Source: Planctomycetota bacterium | GTDB taxonomy: Bacteria > Planctomycetota > Brocadiia > Brocadiales > Bathyanammoxibiaceae | NCBI GenBank assembly: GCA_023261505.1 | Contig: JAHFOV010000015.1 | Coordinates: 1-40,444, forward strand | Direction of reading: 5' to 3' | DNA length: 40,444 nt | In this document: piece after piece, positions 1 through 6,737 of the stretch | How the letters are laid out: each line of letters begins with the position of its first letter | Position numbering within the stretch: the stretch's first letter is position 1 | Made by a program: the position numbers and the translations under genes | The notes under the pieces: model-generated | Told to the model about the DNA's origin: nothing | The model's database searches: none | What the model saw: only the letters and a program-made list of their open reading frames with translations

Positions 1-1
1 T

Positions 2-1234
2 GGAGTAAGCGAATCTACCAGTATGGTAGTTATTTCCTCTGCTATTGAGGAAGATAATCAAGATATTAAAAAGGCTGGGGAACTGGGTATACCTATTATC
101 CAGAGGGCAAGCCTGCTAGCCGTCCTATTTAACGAGTGCCACGGAATCGCAATCGCGGGGACTAATGGCAAGACCACGGTTACAGGCATGATAACCTGTA
201 TTATGGATAGGGCCGGACTGGACCCTACTGCGGTGGTTGGGGGGTATATGAAAAATTATGTCTCGGAAGCCCGGCCTGGCAATTTCAGGGCTGGCCAGAG
301 TGATATTATGTGCATTGAGGCAGACGAGAGTGATGGTACGCTGGCCTATTATAGACCCAGTTTAGGTGTAGTGACTTCTATATCCAAAGACCATAAGCCC
401 TTAGAGGCCCTTATGGGGCTTTTTCTTATATTTTTACAGAATTCTCGTCGGCTTGTTATCAACATTGACTGCCCTATCCTTAATAAAGTTAAACTCCCAC
501 TCAAGGAGACCCTTACCTACGGCCTTGGGGAAAAGGCCAATATAAGGGCAACAGAAATAATTTATAAATCCTGGGGTTCAGGCTTTCGTGTTGGGGGGGT
601 AGATTTTGAGTTAAAGGTTCCAGGTCGCCACAATGTAATGAACGCCCTTGCGGCAATCGCAGCTTGTAGTCTGGAGTCTATTACCCTGGAAAAGGCCGCT
701 GAGGCCCTAAGAGAATTCCAGGGGATTAAGCGGAGACTTGACTTGGCTGGCGAGGCACATGGTATAAAAGTAATAGACGATTTTGGGCATAATCCTGACA
801 AGATTCGGGCTGCACTTGAAACAGTTAAGCAGGGTTGCGAAAGGGTGTTTGTCGTGTATCAGCCTCACGGTTTCGGTCCCACAAAGTTTATGAAGGAGGA
901 GCTTATAGAAGTCTTTTCAAAGACAATTTCTAAGGAAGACGTCCTCTTCATGCCTGAAATACTTTATATGGGTGGGACAGCAAAGAAGGACATCTCCTCA
1001 CAGATGCTTGTGAAGGAGTTGGTGAAGGGGGGAGTAAATGCCTATTATTTCCGGGAAAGGAAGCATATCCTTGGCCCGCTTATAGCAGAGGCGAGGCCAG
1101 GCGATACTATCCTGGTCATGGGGGCAAGGGATGAAACCTTGACTGATTTCTGCCAGGAGATCCTCGCCAGGCTCCGCAGGAACGGACAGGCCATTGCCAG
1201 CACTCCTTGTGTTGATAAAGCGATCTCTAACTAG
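2..1234 (+). CDS. Mur ligase family protein (MurC-like), 5' end outside window
   Basis: ATP-dependent amide ligase of the MurC/Mpl group, which joins an amino acid or peptide to UDP-MurNAc in the cytoplasm during peptidoglycan synthesis or recycling. The frame is already open at base 2, and the text before the first ATG (base 23) reads like the pre-P-loop part of MurC, so the true start lies upstream. The ATP loop GTNGKTT lies near residues 47-53 counted from that ATG. EADESDGTL, a PGRHNVMNALAA block and a terminal ILVMGARDETLTDF match MurC. Two normally conserved spots differ: the usual N-x-DxDH segment reads SISKDHKP, and the C-terminal DDYAHHP reads DDFGHNP. The Mur ligase assignment is secure; the exact substrate is not. 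Confidence 0.85.
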   Translation, partial: GVSESTSMVVISSAIEEDNQDIKKAGELGIPIIQRASLLAVLFNECHGIAIAGTNGKTTVTGMITCIMDRAGLDPTAVVGGYMKNYVSEARPGNFRAGQSDIMCIEADESDGTLAYYRPSLGVVTSISKDHKPLEALMGLFLIFLQNSRRLVINIDCPILNKVKLPLKETLTYGLGEKANIRATEIIYKSWGSGFRVGGVDFELKVPGRHNVMNALAAIAACSLESITLEKAAEALREFQGIKRRLDLAGEAHGIKVIDDFGHNPDKIRAALETVKQGCERVFVVYQPHGFGPTKFMKEELIEVFSKTISKEDVLFMPEILYMGGTAKKDISSQMLVKELVKGGVNAYYFRERKHILGPLIAEARPGDTILVMGARDETLTDFCQEILARLRRNGQAIASTPCVDKAISN

Positions 1235-1411
1235 AAGTTGCTTTGCTGTTCCTCAAGGGCTTCGGCTCACAATAAAAGCTATACAACTTTATCCTCCGTG
1301 GCAAACAAACCTCTTTAAACCGCTTACTAAACTATTGAATCTTTAGTAAATTTGTTGTAATTGTAAAAAACAAAGAGCAAGGCATTCAGAAAAATATAAA
1401 AACCCACCCAA

Positions 1412-2014
1412 ATGGAAGATTCAGAAGGTCTAGAACTGTATAAGGAGAGAGGGGATAAACTCGTTAATGTCTTGATTTCTACCATAAACCGGTCGGGTAA
1501 GCTGGATAGGAAAATCCTGGCGGATATGGAAGAGAGTTATGGAAAAGTTTCCGATGACAGGGAACGCTACAGGTGTCTTGTAAAGGGATACCGTGCCCTG
1601 CGGTTGGCCCTTATAGAATCAGGCAGCTCTCCGGAGGCCCAAATGGTGAAGGGTAAGGAGTCTAATGCTAAGATGGGTTATTACTGGCACTTCGGCCCCC
1701 GCCCCCTTGCACTATGGAGCTGGCTAACCGGCCCTAACGGTTTGAAGCATTTTGGACTCCTCTGGTTCTCCCTGGTATTCTTTATCTTTCCGTTACTATA
1801 TGGACTAGGAGATTTTGTTACCTCCTCTGGTCCTATCAGTCGCCCCTGGGACTACGTTTATTTCTCTATATGCACCGCCACTACCCTGGTTTACGGGGAC
1901 ATTGTTCCTAACGGCCTGGGCAAGCTGATTGCCGTAGTAGAAGGACTATTTTCCTACTTCGGGCTGGGCTTTCTTTTCTGGACGCTGATGGAGAGGTTTA
2001 ATGAGGAGATATAA
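1412..2014 (+). CDS. Two-TM potassium-channel-like protein with altered selectivity filter
   Basis: Probable inner-membrane ion channel subunit of the Ion_trans_2 (KcsA/MthK) type, 200 aa. Residues 1-90 are polar and probably cytoplasmic. A first hydrophobic helix spans about 114-136, a pore loop about 148-166, and a second helix about 170-192. The pore loop reads TATTLVYGD, where canonical channels have T-x-T-T-V-G-Y-G-D, so the first glycine of GYG is valine (V160). That makes K+ selectivity doubtful. No clear Shine-Dalgarno precedes the ATG. It follows the Mur ligase after 177 bp with no visible functional link. Channel-like fold is likely; the ion is unknown. Confidence 0.7.
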   Translation: MEDSEGLELYKERGDKLVNVLISTINRSGKLDRKILADMEESYGKVSDDRERYRCLVKGYRALRLALIESGSSPEAQMVKGKESNAKMGYYWHFGPRPLALWSWLTGPNGLKHFGLLWFSLVFFIFPLLYGLGDFVTSSGPISRPWDYVYFSICTATTLVYGDIVPNGLGKLIAVVEGLFSYFGLGFLFWTLMERFNEEI

Positions 2015-2069
2015 CTAAACATGATGACCTATTATTTTGTTTGGAGATTTCAGTTTTACAAAGCTGTCG

Positions 2070-2299
2070 CTATCCGATTAACTTTTTAAGTTCTTCTATC
2101 GTTAAGTCCGCATCTTTTAGAATATTTTTCAAAACTTTGGGGTGAAGAATTTTTCCAGTATGGTAAGGAATAGTTACTCTTTTCCCTTCCTTGTTTTTGT
2201 ATATTTTATGAGACCCACTTTGACGTGATAGAAGAAAACCACCCCCCTTTAACGCCCTAATAGTCTCTTTTGCAGTTATCCGAGGAGTTTCTCGGTCAT
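2070..2299 (-). pseudogene. hicA: hicA toxin gene broken by a 1-base frameshift
   Basis: HicA-family mRNA interferase, a small double-stranded-RNA-binding-like toxin partner of HicB. The ATG at 2299 overlaps the hicB stop as ATGA. The first five codons read MTEKL; the frame then meets TAA after two more codons. Restoring one C in the CTC-CTC stretch (about 2284-2286) gives MTEKLPRITAKE and an uninterrupted reading of about 76 residues to the TAG at 2070. That reading includes the HicA hallmark SGSHKIYKN and a PYHTGKILHPK segment. No other in-frame start fits. It is either a genuine single-base deletion that silenced the toxin or a sequencing error. Confidence 0.8.
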
Positions 2300-2520
2300 A
2301 CGGACACTTCCATAGTGGTAATACTTACAGATTCAGGCTGGGGAATATCTTCACCTTCCTCTATTCTGTCCTCCACATGGAGCCGGATAGCGTCCTTGAT
2401 GTTTTCCACGGCTTCTTCATAGGTGTCTCCCTGCGTGTAACAACCTTGAAGCTCTGGACAAAAGGCAAAATAGCCCTCCTTGTCCTTTTCAATTATCACA
2501 GAGAACCTGTAAGTCTTCAT
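2296..2520 (-). CDS. hicB: HicB family antitoxin
   Basis: Type II antitoxin of the HicB family, 74 aa, expected to bind and neutralise HicA. It starts MKTYRFSVIIEKDKEG and contains the HicB core GYFAFCPELQGCYTQGDT followed by an EEAVENIKDAI helix. The ATG at 2520 was chosen over an upstream in-frame codon because GGAGG lies 7 nt before it and the family starts exactly here. No DNA-binding C-terminal domain is present. It is translationally coupled to the broken hicA by ATGA overlap and follows another HicB-like gene by 29 bp. Confidence 0.85.
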   Translation of the reverse strand: MKTYRFSVIIEKDKEGYFAFCPELQGCYTQGDTYEEAVENIKDAIRLHVEDRIEEGEDIPQPESVSITTMEVSV

Positions 2521-2549
2521 AGTGTCGCCTCCAATATCTCGGGGCAGCT

Positions 2550-2759
2550 TCAAGCAGGGATAACCTCTTCTTTTACGAGGTGCAGGCGAATGAGACGAGG
2601 CTTTTCTGTCTCTTCGAAATAGCACTGCACTGCGTCTTTCACCATCCCTTTGAGTTCCTCAAAGGTTTCTGCCTCGGTGAAGATGGGGTAACCTAAAGCC
2701 CTGGCTTCGTACCCTCCCTCCGGGGATTCCCTCACCAGAAAGATAATTTCTTCCTCCAC
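2550..2759 (-). CDS. Small HicB-like antitoxin-family protein
   Basis: 69-aa protein with the HicB-like pattern: an N-terminal strand EEEIIFLVRESPEGGYEARALG, an acidic turn, then an ETFEELKGMVKDAV helix. Such proteins normally form the antitoxin half of HicAB-type pairs. The start is GTG with AGGAGG 8 nt upstream. Immediately downstream lies a second HicB gene rather than a HicA of its own, so two antitoxin-like genes precede one frameshifted toxin. Function beyond the family resemblance is inferred. Confidence 0.7.
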   Translation of the reverse strand: MEEEIIFLVRESPEGGYEARALGYPIFTEAETFEELKGMVKDAVQCYFEETEKPRLIRLHLVKEEVIPA

Positions 2760-2783
2760 CGGTTTAACCTCCTTCCTTGCTTT

Positions 2784-2843
2784 GTAGCCGCAACCTTCAG
2801 GTTGCGTTAGTGCGCTATCACGCAGGCTAAAGCTTGCGGCTAC
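2784..2843. repeat. GTAGCCGC-type palindromic repeat, copy 1
   Basis: Inverted-repeat element starting GTAGCCGCAACCTTCAGG and ending GCTTGCGGCTAC, with internal complementary arms. Its last 30 bases (2814-2843) recur identically at 2985-3014. Related, less perfect copies lie near 5483-5511 and 26096-26159, so this is a dispersed chromosomal family. It lies upstream of the HicB-like gene. Confidence 0.85.
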
Positions 2844-2862
2844 CCTTAAATTGGTGATTAGA

Positions 2863-2958
2863 CTACTTTTTCATCAATCCCGACAGAATTTTCAATATAT
2901 AAATAGGCAACAGAATTAGACTGACAATAATGCTAAACCAGCTAGGATTCTTTTTCAT
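2863..2958 (-). CDS. 31-residue hydrophobic membrane peptide
   Basis: Small gene: ATG at 2958, stop TAG at 2863, with a good AAAGGAGA ribosome-binding site about 7 nt upstream. The peptide begins MKKNPSWF, has one hydrophobic stretch of about 18 residues (IIVSLILLPIYILKIL) and ends LMKK, so lysines flank both sides. It is a plausible single-pass inner-membrane peptide. It lies alone between two identical 30-bp repeats and shares no operon partner closer than the lipase (stop at 3014). Function unknown; the small size means it could be a chance frame, but the RBS and amphipathic layout argue for a real gene. Confidence 0.5.
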   Translation of the reverse strand: MKKNPSWFSIIVSLILLPIYILKILSGLMKK

Positions 2959-2984
2959 GGTGTTGTCTCCTTTATTCAAGCCCA

Positions 2985-3014
2985 GCTATCACGCAGGCTA
3001 AAGCTTGCGGCTAC
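2985..3014. repeat. GTAGCCGC-type repeat, 30-bp identical copy 2
   Basis: Perfect 30-base copy of 2814-2843, beginning GCTATCACGCAGGC and ending GCGGCTAC. It abuts the stop codon of the lipase gene. With copy 1 it brackets the small membrane-peptide gene. Confidence 0.9.
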
Positions 3015-3772
3015 TACAGCCCCGCCTCTTTAAGATTCTCAGCCACGTGATGATAGAACTTCTTGGCATTAAAGGAACGGAGTAGCTTCAAACCCAGGTT
3101 CCAGCCCATTAAATCAAGGTGGTCGGCCCTGAAGTTGCCCATATACATGACCCCCTTTGCCCCCCATTGGGCCGAGTTTACAGAGACTAGCCCATCGTTT
3201 TCTCCTTCTTTCTTCATAATTACATCATAAGCGGGCCAGAAGAGCGGGGAGATGCGAAGCTTATCATTGGAACCGCTGTAGGTAAAGTATTTCACCTGAG
3301 GGACGTTCTCTACCTCCTCGTTAAATCGCAGGCAACCCTCTGTGGTCAGGTCATATATTAGTTTGGTATCAAATCCTAGCGCCCTAAGTACTTGTGCAAT
3401 CAGCCCCCACCTTTTGTTTCCCCAATCTGCAATAGAAGTTCCCAGATGCGGGGTTCCCACTGTAGAGAGAGAGGCGACTTTATCTGCCATATCCAGCCTG
3501 GTTATCATATACCGTGAATCTAGCCCCCCCATGCTGTGGGCAATAATGTTCACCTTACTGGCTTTGGTCTTTTCCAGATACTCCTCTATCTGATTCTTCA
3601 ATACCATTGCCCTGCGCTCCACCCTGGCCATTACGCTCTTGGTATGTACCACCTGAAAGTCCATGTTATTCAGGTAATGGGCTATTCCCAGGAAGTAGGA
3701 GACTATTTTGCGGTCGAAACCACAGACTCCAGGGGCCAGGACAATAGGGTAATGGGTCCCTTTCCGTTTCAT
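3014..3772 (-). CDS. Triacylglycerol lipase-like alpha/beta hydrolase
   Basis: Serine hydrolase likely to act on acylglycerols or other esters. Counting from the ATG at 3772 (252 aa), the N-terminal strand and oxyanion region read HYPIVLAPGVCGFD. The nucleophile elbow is AHSMGG with Ser80. The probable acid is Asp193 in GENDGLVS and the base His218 in RADHLDL. The TVGTPHLGTS block is typical of bacterial lipases. The frame stays open to 4090, but that would run into the divergent aminopeptidase gene and lacks homologous sequence. A GTG at 3802 is an alternative start. No signal peptide is visible from 3772, so export is uncertain. Confidence 0.82.
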   Translation of the reverse strand: MKRKGTHYPIVLAPGVCGFDRKIVSYFLGIAHYLNNMDFQVVHTKSVMARVERRAMVLKNQIEEYLEKTKASKVNIIAHSMGGLDSRYMITRLDMADKVASLSTVGTPHLGTSIADWGNKRWGLIAQVLRALGFDTKLIYDLTTEGCLRFNEEVENVPQVKYFTYSGSNDKLRISPLFWPAYDVIMKKEGENDGLVSVNSAQWGAKGVMYMGNFRADHLDLMGWNLGLKLLRSFNAKKFYHHVAENLKEAGL

Positions 3773-3812
3773 GGACAACGATTTTACGATGTTTTTGTCC
3801 ACATGTAAAGGG

Positions 3813-3841
3813 GTAGGAGGCACGTTGCAACGTGCCCCTAC
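3813..3841. repeat. GTAGGGGC-type palindrome
   Basis: Near-perfect palindrome with core GGCACGTTGCAACGTGCC and GTAGG/CCTAC outer arms, one extra base on the left. It lies between the divergent starts of lipase and pepA. A sister palindrome of the same design is at 16055-16082. It can form a strong hairpin on either strand, but no T-run follows, so a terminator role is not supported. Confidence 0.8.
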
Positions 3842-3892
3842 CCAATGTGCAATGGAAAGGCTCTTCAGCACCTGATATAATTTTGCCCTGAA

Positions 3893-5413
3893 ATGGCGAA
3901 GACTAAGATCAAGGTCAAACTGGGTACCCTGCCGAAAGAACCCTGCGAGATAGGAGCATTGTATCTTTTTGAGGACGCTCCTCTTAGCCCTATTGCTGAG
4001 GCCCTTGATAAGGCCCTGGATGGGGCAATCTCGAGCCTCATCAAAAAGGGTGAGTTCAAGCCAGGCGTAAACAGGTCTTATCTTTTGCACACTTATGGTA
4101 AAGTCCCTGTCAAGAGACTGCTATTGGAGGGCCTTGGCAAGGAGAAGGAGTTTTCCCCTGACAAGCTTCGCCAGGCTACAGGCATGGCTGCCCATGAGGC
4201 AAGGTATTTAGGGTTGAAAGACTTAACCCTAAGCCTGCATCCAACAGTCCTTAATGATGTTTCCAAAACTTCTCAATCTATTGTGGAAGGTGCCCTTCTT
4301 GGCCTATATCGTTTTGAGAGATTTAAACATCCTGAGGAGCCGGAGGAGAAAAAGGAGTTGGAGTCTGTAATCCTCCTTGTAGAGGATGCTAAACAGCTTG
4401 AAGCAGCAAAAGAAGGGGCAAGGAGAGGTGAGATTATTTCAGAGGCCACCTGCTTCACCAGAGACCTGGTAAACCTCCCGCCTAATGAGGCCACCCCAGC
4501 GATGCTGGCCAGGACAGCAAAAGAAATGGCTATGGAGCTAGGGCTGAAGTTCAAGGCGTGGAGAGGGTTGGACGCCCTGGAGAAGTTAGGGATGGGTGGG
4601 ATTGTCAGTGTGGGAAGGGGGAGCAGTAATCCTTCTCAATTTGTAACCCTGGAATACGGTAGAAAAGGCAGGGGTGATACAATCGCTTTAGTGGGTAAGG
4701 GTGTTACCTTTGACTCCGGTGGAATCTCTCTAAAGCCCTGGAAAGATATGGACAAAATGAAGGGTGACATGGCTGGTGCCGCCGCAGTTCTGGGCACAAT
4801 CAGGGCGTTAGCCAAGCTAAAAATCCCACTCCATGTTATAGGGTTACTGCCCCTGGCTGAGAACATGCCCAGTGGTACAGCTAGCCGCCCTGGGGACATT
4901 ATAACATGCCTTGGTGGAAAGACGGTGGAGATTATTACTACAGATGCCGAAGGGAGGCTTATTGTGGCAGATGCTCTTGCCTATGCCCTGCGCTATAAGC
5001 CGAAAGCGATAATCGACCTGGCCACGCTTACCGGTGCTTGCGTTGTGGCCCTCGGTAATTTTGCCAGCGGGCTGCTAGGAAATAACGAAGAGTTAAAAAA
5101 GAGGTTGAAGGAGGCAGGGGAGGCCTCACGGGAAAGGGTCTGGGAGCTCCCCCTATGGGACGAGTATGATGAGCTGATGAAGAGTGATATAGCAGATATG
5201 AAGAATGCCGGTCCAGGGGTGGCGGGGGCTATCGTAGCGACCTGCTTCCTTAAGAAATTCGTGGAAGGTTATCCCTGGGTTCACCTGGACATAGCGGGCA
5301 CTGCATGGGCTGATAAAAACGGCCCTTACTGGAGGGAAGGGGGAACGGGTGTAGGGGTGAGGCTTCTGGTTGAACTCCTCTCCAATTGGACTGAATTCGC
5401 GAGTGATAAGTAA
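3893..5413 (+). CDS. pepA: Leucyl aminopeptidase (M17 family)
   Basis: Cytosolic dizinc aminopeptidase that removes N-terminal residues, preferentially leucine, from peptides; hexameric in characterised relatives. At 506 aa it has the family's usual length. The N-terminal regulatory domain covers about 1-180 and the catalytic domain about 180-500. Metal and catalytic residues are visible: Lys269 and Asp274 in VGKGVTFDSGG, Lys281, Asp292 in KMKGDMAGAAAV, and Asp351, Glu353 and Arg355 in TTDAEGRL. The start is the ATG in MAKTKIKVKL; the RBS is weak. It is divergent from the lipase and separated from the next gene by a repeat-bearing gap. Confidence 0.95.
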   Translation: MAKTKIKVKLGTLPKEPCEIGALYLFEDAPLSPIAEALDKALDGAISSLIKKGEFKPGVNRSYLLHTYGKVPVKRLLLEGLGKEKEFSPDKLRQATGMAAHEARYLGLKDLTLSLHPTVLNDVSKTSQSIVEGALLGLYRFERFKHPEEPEEKKELESVILLVEDAKQLEAAKEGARRGEIISEATCFTRDLVNLPPNEATPAMLARTAKEMAMELGLKFKAWRGLDALEKLGMGGIVSVGRGSSNPSQFVTLEYGRKGRGDTIALVGKGVTFDSGGISLKPWKDMDKMKGDMAGAAAVLGTIRALAKLKIPLHVIGLLPLAENMPSGTASRPGDIITCLGGKTVEIITTDAEGRLIVADALAYALRYKPKAIIDLATLTGACVVALGNFASGLLGNNEELKKRLKEAGEASRERVWELPLWDEYDELMKSDIADMKNAGPGVAGAIVATCFLKKFVEGYPWVHLDIAGTAWADKNGPYWREGGTGVGVRLLVELLSNWTEFASDK

Positions 5414-5452
5414 TAGCTGCAAGCAACTTCAGATTGGTCGCATGTTTTTCCT

Positions 5453-5511
5453 CCCCTCTATCAAGAGGGGGGTGGGGGTGTGTTAAAGCGCAGGTTTCAG
5501 CTTGCGACTAA
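5453..5511. repeat. Hairpin plus degenerate palindromic repeat after pepA
   Basis: A 6-bp hairpin CCCCTC-TATCAA-GAGGGG (5453-5470) is followed by a G-rich run rather than T residues. From about 5483 a degenerate copy of the GTAGCCGC-family repeat follows (GCGCAGGTTTCAGCTTGCG). No terminator T-tract is present. Confidence 0.5.
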
Positions 5512-5550
5512 GCTTTTGCAGACGTCCCAACTCGTAAAAAGGAGCCTTTG

Positions 5551-6084
5551 TTGGAAGAGACACCGGGTTTAAGGACTGCGGCAGAACTGGCCGCCCTATC
5601 TGCAAGGACTGCCCCCAAGTCTAAGGGGGAAGATTTTATAAAGATAAAAATAATAGAGGGGGAGGAGATGCTTCGCCTGGCCAAGGCCATGGTGGAGTAT
5701 GGGCAAAAGAGCGGACGGAGCAACTTTGACAGGGACGGAGATAATGTAAAGAATTCCTCTGCAGTACTCCTTATAGGGCTCAAGGATGCCACCAACTGCG
5801 GCCTCAATTGCGGGGCATGTGGGTTTAATACCTGTAAAGAAAGGGTTCCGATGGAGCTGGATGAATTCAAAGGCCCCCAATGCGCCTGGAGACTCCAGGA
5901 CCTGGGCATTGCAGTAGGCTCAGCCGTAAAGACCCTGTCCATGCTTAACGTGGATAATAGAATCATGTACCGCATAGGAGCAGCGGCCAGGAAGATGGGG
6001 ATGTGTGATTGGGATGTTCTGGTAGGCATTCCCCTCTCCGCCACAGGAAAAAACATATTTTTTGACCGAAAATGGCCCAAATAA
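5551..6084 (+). CDS. DUF2148 ferredoxin-domain protein
   Basis: Conserved protein of the COG4739/DUF2148 type, about 177 aa, likely binding an iron-sulfur cluster. The cysteine pattern is NCGLNCGACGFNTC, followed by GPQCAW and MCDWD, in the position typical of the family. The C-terminus carries the conserved VGIPLSATGKNIFFDR block. Two adjacent TTG codons (5548 and 5551) are possible starts; AAGGAG at 5539-5544 is better spaced (6 nt) for 5551. The stop overlaps the next gene by 13 bp, so the two are probably co-translated. Substrate and reaction are not known for the family; a redox role is inferred from the cysteines. Confidence 0.82.
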   Translation: MEETPGLRTAAELAALSARTAPKSKGEDFIKIKIIEGEEMLRLAKAMVEYGQKSGRSNFDRDGDNVKNSSAVLLIGLKDATNCGLNCGACGFNTCKERVPMELDEFKGPQCAWRLQDLGIAVGSAVKTLSMLNVDNRIMYRIGAAARKMGMCDWDVLVGIPLSATGKNIFFDRKWPK

Positions 6085-6737
6085 ACGGCGCAAACATCCT
6101 CATCACCTCAGGTCCTACCAGAGCACCTCTTGATGCCATCCGTTTCATAAGCAATACCTCCACCGGCCGGTTGGGGAGGGAGATTGCTTCTGAGTTCCTG
6201 AGGAGAGGCGCACGGGTTACCTTCATTTACGGGGCTGGCAGTGAAATGCCTGAGAAGGGTGCAAAGGTTATTGAGGTAACTACTATAGAAGACCTTCTCA
6301 GAGAACTGGAAGGCTTAAAGGGCCAAAACTTCCCGGTGATTGTACATGCAATGGCCGTATTGGATCACGCTCCTGAGGGGGTTGTAGAAGGGAAGGTGTC
6401 CTCTAGCGTAGAATGGACAATAAAATTAGTGCCTACTCCAAAGGTAATAAACCAGATAAGGGCCTGGTGGCCGGAGGCTTTGCTGGCGGGCTTTAAGCTA
6501 GAGGTGGGTAAAAGGAGGGAGGAACTTCTTGAAGTAGCACGAAAGGCTATGGGCCAATGGGGGGCACAAATCGTGGTGGCTAATGATTTAAGGGATATTA
6601 CGGATGATAAACACCTGGCTTATATCCTCGGCTCCGGTGGAAAACTTGAGGCAGAGGCCGGGACTAAAAAAGAGATTGCAGAGAGACTGGCAGACTTACT
6701 AGATAAGTACCTGCGAATGAAAATAGCTTATCCATAG
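6072..6737 (+). CDS. Stand-alone phosphopantothenoylcysteine synthetase domain (CoaB-like)
   Basis: 221-aa protein matching the C-terminal (CoaB) half of the usual CoaBC fusion, which condenses 4'-phosphopantothenate with cysteine using a nucleotide in coenzyme A synthesis. Near the N-terminus it shows ITSGPTRAPLDAIRFISN then TSTGRLG. Further on come a VIVHAMAVLDH region (usual AAVAD), the lysine-containing AGFKLEVG and VVANDLRDI (usual VANDV). The CoaC decarboxylase domain is absent. It overlaps the DUF2148 gene by 13 bp. It could be the functional CoaB of the organism or a paralogue with a different carboxylate substrate; a CoaC elsewhere cannot be seen from here. Confidence 0.78.
   Translation: MAQINGANILITSGPTRAPLDAIRFISNTSTGRLGREIASEFLRRGARVTFIYGAGSEMPEKGAKVIEVTTIEDLLRELEGLKGQNFPVIVHAMAVLDHAPEGVVEGKVSSSVEWTIKLVPTPKVINQIRAWWPEALLAGFKLEVGKRREELLEVARKAMGQWGAQIVVANDLRDITDDKHLAYILGSGGKLEAEAGTKKEIAERLADLLDKYLRMKIAYP

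Noticed and set aside
1235-1411. Promoter search before the channel-like gene
   Set aside because: A TTGAAT followed by weak A/T-rich -10 candidates is seen, but spacing and match are too poor to call.
2377-2622. Plus-strand open frame opposite hicB
   Set aside because: Antisense shadow of the two HicB-type genes; composition is not protein-like.
5453-5475. Possible terminator hairpin after pepA
   Set aside because: The stem is followed by G-rich sequence instead of a T-run.
5508-6080. 190-codon minus-strand frame opposite the DUF2148 gene
   Set aside because: Antisense to a recognisable gene with conserved cysteines; serine- and leucine-rich shadow translation.
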